DNA of 64,000 nucleotides. It comes from Variovorax sp. SG517 (GTDB lineage Bacteria; Pseudomonadota; Gammaproteobacteria; Burkholderiales; Burkholderiaceae_C). Positions 12,724-21,815 of the stretch are shown here, in pieces; the first letter of the stretch is position 1; each line of letters begins with the position of its first letter. The position numbers were made by a program, and so were the translations under genes. The notes under the pieces were generated by a model. It saw only the letters and a list, made by a program, of their open reading frames with translations. It searched no databases and was not told the origin of the DNA. Location: NCBI RefSeq assembly GCF_013376045.1, contig NZ_JABMJG010000002.1, positions 124,001 through 188,000 of the forward strand, given 5' to 3'.

Positions 12724-14064
12724 ATGAGGCGGTTGTTTGGGTCGCTGACCGGCTCGCTGCGCGCGCGGCTGCTGTGGTTCCTGCTCGCGGCGATCGTGCT
12801 GGCCGCGGGCGCGCAGGCGCTGGTGGCCTACCGGACGGTGCTTGCAGAGGCCGATGACATCTTCGACTACCACATGCAGCAGATGGCTTTGTCGCTGCGC
12901 GCGGGCCTGCCGCCGAGCGCCGCGGTGGGTGGGCTGGGCGCCGCCGAGCAGAACTTCGATTTCGTCGTGCAGGTATGGACGGCCGACGGCGTGCGCATCT
13001 TCGAATCGGCGGAGCAGGCCGCGCTGCCGCAGCTGGCGGTGCTGGGCTTCGCCGACGTGAACGCGCGCGGCACCACTTACCGCGTGTTCTCGATGCAGAC
13101 GCGCGGGCTGGTGATCCAGGTGGCGCAGGACATGGCGGCGCGGCGCCACATGGCCGGCACGCTGGCGCTGCGCACCATCGCGCCGGTGGCGCTGATGGCG
13201 CCGCTTCTGATGCTGGTCGTTTGGTGGGTGGTGAGCCGGTCGCTCGCGCCGGTGGCGCGCGTGCGCAGGCAGGTGGCCTCGCGGCAGGCGGACGATCTTT
13301 CCCCGGTGAGCGAGGAGAACCTGCCCGACGAGGTGCGCCCGCTGGTGCAGGAGCTGAACCTGCTGTTCGACCGCGTGCGCCATGCCTTCGATGCGCAGAA
13401 GCACTTCGTCGCCGATGCAGCGCACGAGCTGCGTTCGCCCCTGGCCGCGCTCAAGCTGCAGGTGCAGGGCCTGCAGCGCGCGCCCGACGATGCCTCGCGC
13501 GAGCTTGCCGTGAGCCGGCTGGTGGCAGGCATCGACCGCGCGACGCGGCTGGTCGAGCAGATGCTCGCGCTGGCACGGCATGAGGCCAGCATGGCGGCCG
13601 GAGCCAAGCCCGAGCCGGTGGATCTGGCCGAGGTCGCGCGGCTCGCGGTGTCCGACGCGGTGGCGGCAGCGCAGGCGCGCGGCATCGACATCGGCATCGC
13701 GCATGCAGACGAGGCGGCGGTGGTGCACGGCCAGTCGGAAGCCCTGCGCATGCTGCTGCGCAACCTGCTGGAGAACGCCATCAAGTACACGCCGGTCGAG
13801 GGCCGGGTCGACATCGGCATCGCGCGCCAGGGCGACGCCGTCGAGCTCACCGTGGACGACAGCGGACCGGGCCTGCCGCCCGAGGAGCGCGAGCGGGTGC
13901 TCGACCGGTTCTACCGCTCGGGTGAATCGCAGGCGCCGGGCAGCGGCCTGGGGCTGTCCATCGTCAAGTCGATAGCCGATCTGCATGGGGCGACGGTGGC
14001 GCTCGACCAGTCGCGCAGCCTCGGCGGGCTGCGCGTGCTGGTGCGCTTTCCAGCGCGCGCCTGA
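12724..14064 (+). CDS. Sensor histidine kinase, QseC/PmrB-like
   Basis: 446 residues: one membrane helix near 13-34, a periplasmic sensor of about 120 residues (short, QseC/TctE-like), a second helix near 155-178, a HAMP-like linker, the dimerisation domain with phospho-acceptor His in [19 protein letters not shown] (about residue 240), and an HATPase_c domain with N-box LLENAIKYTP, G1 DDSGPGLPPEERE and G2 GSGLGLSIVKSI. It should autophosphorylate and pass phosphate to the upstream response regulator. The signal is unknown; Fe, low Mg or catecholamine sensing in relatives cannot be assumed here. Confidence 0.9.
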   Translation: MRRLFGSLTGSLRARLLWFLLAAIVLAAGAQALVAYRTVLAEADDIFDYHMQQMALSLRAGLPPSAAVGGLGAAEQNFDFVVQVWTADGVRIFESAEQAALPQLAVLGFADVNARGTTYRVFSMQTRGLVIQVAQDMAARRHMAGTLALRTIAPVALMAPLLMLVVWWVVSRSLAPVARVRRQVASRQADDLSPVSEENLPDEVRPLVQELNLLFDRVRHAFDAQKHFVADAAHELRSPLAALKLQVQGLQRAPDDASRELAVSRLVAGIDRATRLVEQMLALARHEASMAAGAKPEPVDLAEVARLAVSDAVAAAQARGIDIGIAHADEAAVVHGQSEALRMLLRNLLENAIKYTPVEGRVDIGIARQGDAVELTVDDSGPGLPPEERERVLDRFYRSGESQAPGSGLGLSIVKSIADLHGATVALDQSRSLGGLRVLVRFPARA

Positions 14065-14088
14065 GCCCCTTGCGGCGGCGCTGCGCCG

Positions 14089-14105
14089 TTTAAGCGGCGC
14101 TTAAG
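14089..14105 (+). promoter_or_regulatory. Candidate PmrA/QseB box upstream of the Do protease gene
   Basis: TTTAAG (14089-14094), five bases, then CTTAAG (14100-14105) exactly fit the published PmrA box YTTAAK-N5-YTTAAK. It lies 60 bases before the protease start codon and just after a two-component system whose regulator belongs to that subfamily. The same bases also make an inverted repeat TTAAGC-GGC-GCTTAA. Confidence 0.6.
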
Positions 14106-14165
14106 TCAGACCCGCGACATTCCTTTCATCGTTTTGCGTCCATACGCCTTGAAAGGAACCGACAA

Positions 14166-15650
14166 ATGAACTCACGTCTGACTTCTCCCCGTGCCCTGGC
14201 CATCGCGCTGGCAAGCGCCGGCGTGATCGGTGCCGTCGGCGCCGGCGCCTACACCAGCGCCCGCGCCGTGGGCGCGCCGACCACCAACGCCGTCGCGACA
14301 GCGCCGGCCGCCATGGTCACGCTGCCCGACTTCTCGACGATCACTTCGCGCGACGGCCCGGCCGTGGTCAACATCAGCGTGACCGGCACCATAAAGGCCT
14401 CCGACGACGAGGCCGCCGCGGAGATCCAGGGCATCGATCCCGACGATCCGATGTTCCAGTTCTTCCGCCGCTTCCAGGGCCAGATGAACCCGCGCGGCCA
14501 GCAACAGCAGCGCGAAGTGCCGGTGCGCGCACAGGGCTCGGGCTTCATCGTCGACCCCAGCGGCATCATCATCACCAACGCCCACGTCGTGAAGGACGCG
14601 AAGGAAGTCACCGTCAAGCTCACCGACCGCCGCGAATACCGCGCGAAGGTGCTGGGCGCCGACGCCAAGACCGACATCGCGGTGCTCAAGATCGACGCGA
14701 AGAACCTGCCGGTGCTCGCGCTGGGCAAAACCAAGGACCTGAAGGTCGGCGAATGGGTGCTGGCCATCGGCTCGCCCTTTGGCTTCGAGAACACGGTGAC
14801 GGCCGGCGTGGTGAGCGCCAAGGGCCGCTCGCTGCCCGACGACAGCTACGTGCCCTTCATCCAGACCGACGTGGCGGTGAACCCCGGCAACTCCGGCGGT
14901 CCGCTGCTCAACACGCGCGGCGAGGTGGTCGGCATCAACTCGCAGATCTACAGCCGCAGCGGCGGCTACCAGGGCGTGTCGTTCGCGATCCCGATCGACG
15001 TGGCGATCCAGGTCAAGGACCAGATCGTCGCCACCGGCAAGGCGCAGCATGCGCGCCTGGGCATCGCGGTGCAGGAGGTGAACCAGGCCTTCGCCGATTC
15101 GTTCAAGCTCGACAAGCCCGAGGGCGCGCTGGTCTCCAACATCGAGAAGGGCGGCCCCGGCGACAAGGCCGGCCTGAAGGCGGGTGACGTGATCCGCAAG
15201 GTCGACGGCCAGCCCATCGTGTCCTCGGGCGACCTGCCCGCGGTGATCGGCCAGCAGGCACCGGGCAAGAAGGTCACGCTCGAAGTGTGGCGCCAGGGCG
15301 AACGCCAGGAGCTGCAGGCCAAGCTCGGCGATGCGAGCGACAAGCCCGCCAAGGTCGCAAAGGCCGATGCCGACGTGGGCCAGGGCAAGCTGGGCCTGGC
15401 GCTGCGTCCGCTGCAGCCACAGGAAAAGCGCGAGGCCTCGGTCGACAACGGCCTGCTGATCGAGGATGCCGCCGGTCCCTCGGCTCAGGCCGGCGTTCAG
15501 GCGGGCGACGTGCTGCTGGCCATCAACGGCACACCCGCGCAGAGCGTGGAGCAGGTGCGCGAGGTGGTGGCGAAGGCCAGCAACAAGTCCGTGGCGCTGT
15601 TGATTCAGCGCGGCGAAGACAAGATCTTCGTGCCGGTCCGGATCGGCTGA
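14166..15650 (+). CDS. Do-type periplasmic serine protease (DegP/MucD family)
   Basis: 494 residues. A signal peptide (about 1-34) leads into a trypsin-like domain with the complete triad H140 (TNAHVV), D170 (TDIAVLKI) and S243 (NPGNSGGPL), followed by two PDZ domains (about 285-375 and 400-490; GLKAGDVIRKVDG and GVQAGDVLLAING). It degrades or refolds misfolded periplasmic proteins under envelope stress. A Gln/Arg-rich insert at about 101-118 is in the LA-loop position. The start ATG follows AAAGGAACCGACAA. The candidate PmrA box upstream suggests control by the adjacent two-component system. Confidence 0.93.
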   Translation: MNSRLTSPRALAIALASAGVIGAVGAGAYTSARAVGAPTTNAVATAPAAMVTLPDFSTITSRDGPAVVNISVTGTIKASDDEAAAEIQGIDPDDPMFQFFRRFQGQMNPRGQQQQREVPVRAQGSGFIVDPSGIIITNAHVVKDAKEVTVKLTDRREYRAKVLGADAKTDIAVLKIDAKNLPVLALGKTKDLKVGEWVLAIGSPFGFENTVTAGVVSAKGRSLPDDSYVPFIQTDVAVNPGNSGGPLLNTRGEVVGINSQIYSRSGGYQGVSFAIPIDVAIQVKDQIVATGKAQHARLGIAVQEVNQAFADSFKLDKPEGALVSNIEKGGPGDKAGLKAGDVIRKVDGQPIVSSGDLPAVIGQQAPGKKVTLEVWRQGERQELQAKLGDASDKPAKVAKADADVGQGKLGLALRPLQPQEKREASVDNGLLIEDAAGPSAQAGVQAGDVLLAINGTPAQSVEQVREVVAKASNKSVALLIQRGEDKIFVPVRIG

Positions 15651-15664
15651 TCCCGCCTTCAGGT

Positions 15665-15967
15665 ATGACGTCGCAAGCCCAGAGCCTCTCGGCGCACATC
15701 CTGCCCACGTCGGCCACCATGATCGGCGTGTGCATGACGGTGATGTCCATCGGGCATCTCGGGCCGCGCGACGACATGCGGCTGCTGATCGACCGCCTGC
15801 TCGCGGTGGACGCGCTGGTCTTCCTGGCCAGCGCGTTGCTGTCTTTCATCTCGATGCGCTCGCGCAGCTCCGGCGCGAAGCTGGAGGCGTGGGGCGAAAT
15901 GGTCTTCATCGCCGGCCTCGGGCTGCTGGCGCTGGGCGCCGTGACGCTGGCCTTTGCCCTGCGCTGA
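15665..15967 (+). CDS. Small integral membrane protein of unknown function
   Basis: 100 residues with three predicted hydrophobic helices (about 12-30, 43-62 and 78-98) separated by short charged loops (GPRDDMR, RSRSSGAK). It begins 14 bases after the Do protease stop and ends 12 bases before the convergent kinase gene. I do not recognise a family. Adjacency suggests co-transcription with the protease but says nothing firm about function. The reading frame is open well upstream, but the ATG at 15665 is the first sensible start after the protease. Confidence 0.65.
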   Translation: MTSQAQSLSAHILPTSATMIGVCMTVMSIGHLGPRDDMRLLIDRLLAVDALVFLASALLSFISMRSRSSGAKLEAWGEMVFIAGLGLLALGAVTLAFALR

Positions 15968-15979
15968 CCGGGCAGCGCC

Positions 15980-17851
15980 TCAAGCCGGCGAGCAGGGCCA
16001 GTCGAGCTGCATGCGCGTTCCGCCGGCGGCCGGGTCCGCCGTCTCGATCTGCAGACGCGCGCCGATGGACTGCGCGCGCGCCCGCATGTTGGCGATGCCG
16101 TGGCCCGTTCTCCCGCTGTTGGCCTGCACCGAAGGCAGGCCGCGCCCGTTGTCGGTGAGCATGATGCGCACCAGCGAAGGCGTCTCTTTCCCGTGCCAGC
16201 TCGCATGCATCACGATGCGCGTGGCGCCCGCGTGCTTGAGCACGTTGGTGAAGGCCTCCAGCAGGATGCGCTGCAGCTGCAGGGCCGCCTGCGCGGCAAA
16301 GGGCTCCAGCTGCGGGATCACTTCCACGTCCCACACCAGCTCGATGCCGGCGGCGTCGAGCCGCGGCTGCAGGCGGTAGCGCAGCGTGGCCAGCACGGTG
16401 GCCAGGTCGTCGTGCGTGGGCTGCAGGGAGTCGACGGCCATGCGCATCTCGTCGAGCGCGAGCTTCACGTGCTCCTCGATCACCGAGCGGTCGGGCCGGG
16501 CCTGCGTCACCACGTTGAGCAGCCCGACCAGCTGCGAGCCCACGCCGTCGTGGATCTCCCGCATGATGCGCTGCCGCTCCAGCAGCACGGCCTGTTCCTG
16601 CTGCTGCTGGCGCATGGTGTCGAAGGCACTGCGCAACTGGTCCTCGCGCTCGGCCACGCGGGCCGCGAGGTTGGCGTTGAGCGCGCGGTAGTCGGCCACG
16701 GTGCGGCTGTAGCGCTCCACCACCAGGCCGGCCAGGATCATCACGAAGAAGAACATCGCGTGCGCCGTGAGCGTGTAGTACGCGCCGCCGAAGAGGCCCA
16801 TGCGCACCAGCAGCAGGTCGTGCGCGCCGGCCAGGATGGCCAGCGTGCCCGCGGCCATCAGCACGCCCGCGATGCGGCGCCGGTCCACCAGCGCGCCGTA
16901 CACCACGTAGGGCAGGCAGATGATGCTGATGCATTGCAGGATGACGAGGCCGCCGGTCCACAGCAACGGCTGCGCGAAGGCGAAGGAGGCGCAGGCCAGC
17001 GTGACCGACAGCGCGAGCGCGGCATGGATGGAGCGCACCAGCCACGGCGGATTGCGCTCCAGCACCAGCAGCACGAAGCGCGCGATCAGCCCGATGTGGC
17101 AGGCATAGCAGACCGCCACGATGGCGCCCCACAGCGGCCAGGGAATGGCCATGTCGGGCCACACGCGGTCGAGATTGCGCGCCACGCCCGAGAGTGCGGC
17201 CAGCGCGAAGCAGCCGTAGAGCGCGTCGCGCTGGCGCAGCCACAGCCCGCCGGCGATGCCGCCCATCAGCAGCAGGCTCACCGCGTAGACGATGGCCGAG
17301 GTGTTGCGCCAGTTCTGCCGCGCACGGTAGACCGCCGCCAGCGAGGCCTCGGGGCCGTAGTGGATGCTGGCCAGCCCCGCGCCGCGCTGGCGCTGGATGG
17401 TGGTGCGCACCACCAGCGACTGCGGCTGGCCGTCCTGCTGCAGCACGGCCGGCACCGGCACCAGCAGGTTGCTCTTGGAGGCGTCGTAGTTCGGTACGCC
17501 CAGCGTGCCGTAGCTGGCCACCAGCGCGTCGTTGAACGAGATCGCCACCTGGTTGCCCGCGCCCGATAGCAGCAGGGCCGCGGACTTGCCGGCCGGCACG
17601 GCGGCGGCGGGCAGCTCGATGCGGTAGGTCGCCTTGCCGCCGCGGCCGGGGAACTCGTGGTCCCAGCGGAAGGGAAGTTCCACCCGGCGCTGTTGCATCG
17701 GCAGGCCGTCGGGTTCGAGCACCGCCTCGGCCGAGGGCACGTCGAAGGCGTCGGGTGCTTCCGCGGCGTCGGCGCGGTGGCCCGCCGACGCCAGGGCGAG
17801 CCACAGGCACAAGGCGGCGAGCAGCAGGCGGCGCAGGCCGCCGGCGGTCAC
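15980..17851 (-). CDS. 7TM-DISM sensor histidine kinase (NarL-class, HisKA_3)
   Basis: 623 residues: signal peptide (about 1-27), a periplasmic jelly-roll 7TMR-DISM extracellular domain (about 50-190, binding carbohydrate-like or small ligands in relatives), seven membrane helices (about 195-395), a short coiled coil (LNANLAARVAEREDQL), the HisKA_3 dimerisation domain with phospho-acceptor H434 in MREIHDGVGSQL, and an HATPase domain with TDNGRGLP. It starts at GTG (17849-17851), one base after the response-regulator stop, so the pair is translationally coupled. Codons upstream of the GTG overlap the regulator and are not homologous. The signal is unknown. Confidence 0.85.
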   Translation of the reverse strand: MTAGGLRRLLLAALCLWLALASAGHRADAAEAPDAFDVPSAEAVLEPDGLPMQQRRVELPFRWDHEFPGRGGKATYRIELPAAAVPAGKSAALLLSGAGNQVAISFNDALVASYGTLGVPNYDASKSNLLVPVPAVLQQDGQPQSLVVRTTIQRQRGAGLASIHYGPEASLAAVYRARQNWRNTSAIVYAVSLLLMGGIAGGLWLRQRDALYGCFALAALSGVARNLDRVWPDMAIPWPLWGAIVAVCYACHIGLIARFVLLVLERNPPWLVRSIHAALALSVTLACASFAFAQPLLWTGGLVILQCISIICLPYVVYGALVDRRRIAGVLMAAGTLAILAGAHDLLLVRMGLFGGAYYTLTAHAMFFFVMILAGLVVERYSRTVADYRALNANLAARVAEREDQLRSAFDTMRQQQQEQAVLLERQRIMREIHDGVGSQLVGLLNVVTQARPDRSVIEEHVKLALDEMRMAVDSLQPTHDDLATVLATLRYRLQPRLDAAGIELVWDVEVIPQLEPFAAQAALQLQRILLEAFTNVLKHAGATRIVMHASWHGKETPSLVRIMLTDNGRGLPSVQANSGRTGHGIANMRARAQSIGARLQIETADPAAGGTRMQLDWPCSPA

Positions 17852-17852
17852 G

Positions 17853-18539
17853 CTAGGGAAGCCAGCCGAGGTTGCGGGCCTCGAACACAGCTTCCGATTT
17901 GTTGTGCACATCCAGCTTGCCGTAGATATTGCGGATATGGGTTTGGACAGTCGAGGCCGAGACTCCCATCTGCACCCCGACTTCGACATAGGTGAAACCA
18001 CGAGAGACCAGGTCGAGCACCTCGAACTCGCGCGGCGACAGGCGTTCCGGCGCGACCGTCGCGGTGCCGGCAGCCTTGGCCGCCGCCTGCTCCCTGGGCG
18101 CGGCGCCCGAATGGGCCTGCCAGCGGCGCAGCAGCTTGCGCGCGATCACCGGCGACATCGGCGAGCCGCCGGCGCGCAGGTGGCGGATGTGGGTGGCGAG
18201 ATCGGCCTCGGTGCCGTCCTTCAGCAGGTAGCCGCTGGCGCCGGCCTCGAATGCCTGGACCATGTTGGCCTCGTCGCCGAAGATCGAAAGCACCATCACC
18301 GCGCAGGCCGGCTGCATGTTGCGGCACTGGCTGATCACCTGCAGCCCGGGCCGGTCGGGCAGGCCGAGGTCCACCAAAAGCACGTCGATCGGGTTGTCGA
18401 CCAGCCAGCGCAGGATGTCGCTGGCGTTGGAGGCGCTGTAGGCCAGGCTCAGGGACGGGTCCGCGTCCACCACGCGCGAGATGCGTTCGCGCATGCCGGT
18501 GTCGTCTTCGACGAGGGCGACCTGTGTTTCCGCGGTCAT
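17853..18539 (-). CDS. NarL/FixJ-type response regulator (LuxR HTH)
   Basis: 228 residues. The receiver domain has E11-D12-D13 and phospho-acceptor D57 in LLVDLGLPDRPG, and LLKDG supplies the conserved Lys. A linker rich in Ala/Gly leads to a C-terminal LuxR helix-turn-helix (LSPREFEVLDLVSRGFTYVEVGVQMGVS and VQTHIRNIYGKL in two blocks) that should bind DNA as a dimer. It precedes its 7TM-DISM kinase with one base between stop and GTG start, so they form a two-gene operon. The start ATG is at 18537-18539; the upstream frame lacks receiver homology. Confidence 0.92.
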   Translation of the reverse strand: MTAETQVALVEDDTGMRERISRVVDADPSLSLAYSASNASDILRWLVDNPIDVLLVDLGLPDRPGLQVISQCRNMQPACAVMVLSIFGDEANMVQAFEAGASGYLLKDGTEADLATHIRHLRAGGSPMSPVIARKLLRRWQAHSGAAPREQAAAKAAGTATVAPERLSPREFEVLDLVSRGFTYVEVGVQMGVSASTVQTHIRNIYGKLDVHNKSEAVFEARNLGWLP

Positions 18540-18689
18540 GCCTGGTGCACCGGGTTGTGGAGGCTGGATGCGCTCATGCATGACGTGACGATGAGGCGCA
18601 TGGGAAAGAAGGCCTTGGATTTCTGCTGGATGGCACAAAGGGTAGGGGGCGGCTTGCGGGCTGCCCATCCTATATACGGGGGAGGCGGC

Positions 18690-19679
18690 CTACGGTTTTC
18701 GGTGGCTGCTCGGTGGACTGCCCGCCGCCTTGCCCGCCGACCTTGCGAGCCGCGAGGCAACCAGGGCGAGGTGTTCGACCAGTTCACGAGGCGATTCGAC
18801 CTCGAAATCGTACGGCAGGCAACCGAGCCAGACGGACAGCGCGTCGAGCGAATTGGCGCCGGTGGCGATGCGGGTGGCGCCTTCGCCGGCATCCTGCGGC
18901 GTGCCGCTGACCCAGCCGAGGTAGGGCTCGAGCGCGCCGGCGGGCGCGTGCACCACCACCTGCGCGTGATGCAGGTAGGGGGAGACCTTCAGCGCATGCT
19001 CCATGTAGCTCGCGACGTCGCCATGGGGCAGCCGGCGCGGCGTGAAGCGCTCGCCGGTGGGCTCGGGATCGACGATGCGGTCGAGCCGGAAGGTGCGCCA
19101 GTCCTCGCGCGCGGTGTCCCATGCCAGCAGATACCAGCGCCGCCCTGTCTGCACCACGCGATGCGGCTGCGCGGTTCGCTTGGTGACGGCGTCGTGGTGG
19201 TCGCGGTAGCCGAAGCGCAGTTCGAGCCGCTCGGTGCACGCTTCGGCCAGGAAGGACACGGCCTTCAGCCGCACGGGCGACTTGTCGTGCATCACCGGCA
19301 CCACCGATGCGCGCACGCTGTCGAGCCGGCGGCGCAGGCGCGGCGGCATCAGCTGCTCGAGCTTGGCCAGCGCGCGCATCGAGGCGTTCCCGATGTCGCC
19401 AGTGGCGCCGGCCGGGTTGCCCAGGCCGAGCGCGACCGCGATGGCTTCCTCGTCCTCCAGCAGCAGCGGCGGCATCGCGGTGCCCGCGCCCAGCCGGTAG
19501 CCGCCGGCCACGCCGGAGGTGGAATCGACCGTGTAGCCCAGGCTGCGCAGGCGGTCGACGTCGCGGCGCAGCGTGCGCTCGGTGATCTCGAGCCGGGCGG
19601 CGAGGTCGGCGCCCGTCCGGGAGCGCTGCGCCTGGAACAGCGAAAGAAGCCGGATCAGGCGTGCGGTAGCAGACAGCAT
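18690..19679 (-). CDS. YafY-type transcriptional regulator (HTH_11 plus WYL)
   Basis: 329 residues. The N-terminal DeoR-like winged helix (LIRLLSLFQAQRSRTGADLAARL, then ITERTLRRDVDRLRSLGY) is followed by a WYL ligand-sensing domain; here the WYL motif reads WYLLAWD near residue 175, followed by FRLDRI. Relatives bind nucleotides or nucleic acids through WYL and act as repressors or activators. The divergent GFA-family gene, about 100 bases away, is the natural candidate target. The start is the ATG at 19677-19679; upstream codons show no homology. Confidence 0.85.
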   Translation of the reverse strand: MLSATARLIRLLSLFQAQRSRTGADLAARLEITERTLRRDVDRLRSLGYTVDSTSGVAGGYRLGAGTAMPPLLLEDEEAIAVALGLGNPAGATGDIGNASMRALAKLEQLMPPRLRRRLDSVRASVVPVMHDKSPVRLKAVSFLAEACTERLELRFGYRDHHDAVTKRTAQPHRVVQTGRRWYLLAWDTAREDWRTFRLDRIVDPEPTGERFTPRRLPHGDVASYMEHALKVSPYLHHAQVVVHAPAGALEPYLGWVSGTPQDAGEGATRIATGANSLDALSVWLGCLPYDFEVESPRELVEHLALVASRLARSAGKAAGSPPSSHRKP

Positions 19680-19781
19680 GCGCGCATCATGCCTGCAATC
19701 GAGGACATGATCTGTCCGCAATGGGTCGTAACCTTGCTTCCACTTTCAACCCCCGCACCGCGGAGCACAGGACACCGACCC

Positions 19782-20186
19782 ATGAAGAAGACATACAACG
19801 GCAGCTGCCACTGCGGCAAGGTTCGTTTCCAGGCCCTGATCGATCTCGCCGAAGGCACCGGCAAGTGCAATTGCTCGATCTGTACCAAGACCCGCGCATG
19901 GGGCGCGATCGTGAAGCCGGATGCCTTCACGCTGCTGGCGGGGGAGGAGGAGCTGTCGCTGTACCAGTTCAACTCGCACAGCACAGAGTGGCTGTTCTGC
20001 AGGAGTTGCGGCGTGCGCTCTTTCGGACGTGGCAACGTGCCCGAGATCGGCGGCGCCTACGTGAGCGTGGCGGTGAACTGCCTGGACGACGTGACGCTGG
20101 AGGAACTGTCGACGGCGCCCGTCCGGTACATGGACGGGCGCAACGACAACTGGTTCGAGGCGCCGGCCGAGACACGCTACCTCTGA
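19782..20186 (+). CDS. GFA family protein (glutathione-dependent formaldehyde-activating enzyme-like)
   Basis: 134 residues with the zinc-binding cysteine pattern of the GFA fold: GSCHCGKVRF near residue 8, KCNCSICTKTRAW near 30 and LFCRSCGVRSF near 72. The founding member Gfa was proposed to speed S-hydroxymethylglutathione formation, but most family members have no proven activity, so only the fold is claimed. It is divergent from the YafY-type regulator, suggesting control by it. The frame is open far upstream, but the ATG at 19782 starts the domain. Confidence 0.85.
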   Translation: MKKTYNGSCHCGKVRFQALIDLAEGTGKCNCSICTKTRAWGAIVKPDAFTLLAGEEELSLYQFNSHSTEWLFCRSCGVRSFGRGNVPEIGGAYVSVAVNCLDDVTLEELSTAPVRYMDGRNDNWFEAPAETRYL

Positions 20187-20219
20187 GCGAGGCGGGCCAG
20201 CCGGCGGGTTGCAGCCTTC

Positions 20220-21113
20220 TTACTTGCGGCGGCGGGTTGCCGGCGCGGCGCCCGGCGCCGAGGTCTGCGAGGGAGCGGCACCGCCGTCCACGCCCAGACG
20301 GCCGCCGCCGCCCAGGCCCTGGCCGCGCACCGTCTGCGCCTTGTAGTTGCGCAGCGAGCGGACCATCTGGTTGAAGGCGTCCATGAAGGCCGCCGCGATC
20401 ACCTTGCCCTGCGGCGTACGGGTGTAGCCGCCGATGCCGCCGGCGGCGGAGAGGCCGCCCAGGCCGGCGAAGCCCGCGAAGTCGGTCTTGGAAGCACTGC
20501 CTTCGGCGGCAGCGACCTGCACGCCCGAGCGGTTGTCGATCAGCGTCAGGAGTGCGCTGGCTTCCTTGGTCTGCAGGCTCGCGCCGAGGTTGGCGATGGC
20601 ACGGCCGCGGCCTCCGCCCACCAGGCCGCCGAGCGCACCGCCCAGGCCACCGGCGTCGCTGTTGCTGAACACGATCTCGGGCGAGAGGCCGTAGTCGGAC
20701 GCCACCATCTGGCCGCGGCCGAAATTGCTGCCGCCGCGCATTTCGCCCGACTGCATCAGCGCGCGTTCGCGCGTCATCGCGTTCATGCCGGCTGCGCTGC
20801 GCTCGACCACGATGAAGCAGTTCGATTGCTGCACCAGCAGGCGCAGCAGGTTGGCCGTGGGAGGCAGCTTGTATTCGCCGGTGAGGATGGTGTACCAGCC
20901 CGCGTTCACGTTCTCGATCAGCGAGACCGTGCCCAGCGGCGAATCGCAGCGTTCGAGCTGGCTGCTTTCGCCGGAGGTTGCGGCGCCGGCGGCGCTGCCG
21001 GTGGCCACGGTCTTGGCCGACTGGCTGCCCATTTGCATGTCCATGGTCTGGCAGCCCGAAAGGGCCAGCAGGCCGGCGAGTGCGCTTGCGAGAGAGAGTT
21101 TAGAAAAAGCCAT
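20220..21113 (-). CDS. CsgG/HfaB-like outer-membrane lipoprotein
   Basis: 297 residues. The signal peptide ends in a lipobox (ALSGC, Cys at about 21), so the protein should be lipidated. The body has the CsgG-family pattern, with an oligomerising core (GWYTILTGEYKLPPTANLL, VVERSAAGMNAM) and a Gly-rich middle (GGLGGALGGLVGGG); the C-terminal 35 residues are low complexity. CsgG forms the curli secretion pore; no curli or holdfast genes are nearby, so here it may be a general CsgG-like envelope protein. It stands alone between the GFA gene and a 469-base gene-free stretch. Confidence 0.75.
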   Translation of the reverse strand: MAFSKLSLASALAGLLALSGCQTMDMQMGSQSAKTVATGSAAGAATSGESSQLERCDSPLGTVSLIENVNAGWYTILTGEYKLPPTANLLRLLVQQSNCFIVVERSAAGMNAMTRERALMQSGEMRGGSNFGRGQMVASDYGLSPEIVFSNSDAGGLGGALGGLVGGGRGRAIANLGASLQTKEASALLTLIDNRSGVQVAAAEGSASKTDFAGFAGLGGLSAAGGIGGYTRTPQGKVIAAAFMDAFNQMVRSLRNYKAQTVRGQGLGGGGRLGVDGGAAPSQTSAPGAAPATRRRK

Positions 21114-21582
21114 GTCCCGATCTGGTCAAGTGAAAAGAATGCGGCGCCCGTTGCGGACGTCACTTGTCAAGATCGAAGATGGATCTGCCTTGGCCTGTAT
21201 GACCTCCCGATTCGACGCGCCGCCAGCGACCGCGCGACGATACGGTCCGAGAATCCGGCACACCAGTGCCGAAAGTCATGTGCATGTTCGCGCGGCCTGG
21301 TCACTTGCCGTCCACCGCGCGGGTGGCGCCTCGACCAGAGTCCGAACCCGGGGACGCGTGGGCAACGGCAACCCATGTCCTCGATCGCTCCTGTCGCTGC
21401 CGTCGTGCAGGCGCGCTGCGCCGGGGACGGGCGGGAGAAGCGGGGCGATTCTATTACTTTGGAAACGTTTGGAAGCGCGGTGAAACAACGGCCGTGCCTG
21501 CGCCGCCGGCCGTCGAGGCGGAACGCCCCGAAGCAGCGGCCCCGAAAGTTACAGTCGGGCCCTCACTTCCAGGAGTTTTCAG
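21114..21582. other. Intergenic stretch without a supported gene
   Basis: 469 bases between the lipoprotein gene and the 72-residue ORF. Short open frames occur on both strands, but none has a convincing start, ribosome-binding site or composition. It presumably holds the divergent promoters of both neighbours; an AT-richer patch near 21,446-21,470 (GATTCTATTACTTTGG) is the most promoter-like part. I see no hairpin terminator. Confidence 0.5.
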
Positions 21583-21801
21583 ATGGCGACCAAGAAGAAC
21601 ATCGTTGGAGAAGCAGCCTTGGAACTGACCCGCCAGCAGGTGCAGCAGGCGCTGGCCATCGCAGGATCCTCGAAATTCGGCGGCGCGGCCGACCCGGCTT
21701 TCGTCGGCTCCATCCTGGTGGCCCTGGCGGTCAACACGAGCTCCGTGAGCGCGACCATCGACAGCGCCAAGGACCGCACCAGCGCCGTGATCAAGCACTG
21801 A
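21583..21801 (+). CDS. Small hypothetical protein (72 aa)
   Basis: 72 residues, no family recognised. A strong AGGAG lies seven bases before the ATG (TTCCAGGAGTTTTCAG). The sequence has a helical N-terminal half with KKNIVGEAALELTRQQVQQALAIAG and an Ala/Ser/Thr-rich C-terminal half ending in a Lys/His tail; no signal peptide, membrane helix or Cys. The clean ribosome-binding site and isolated position with a 469-base upstream region make it a credible expressed small protein. Confidence 0.6.
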   Translation: MATKKNIVGEAALELTRQQVQQALAIAGSSKFGGAADPAFVGSILVALAVNTSSVSATIDSAKDRTSAVIKH

Positions 21802-21815
21802 GCGAACGACCGGCC

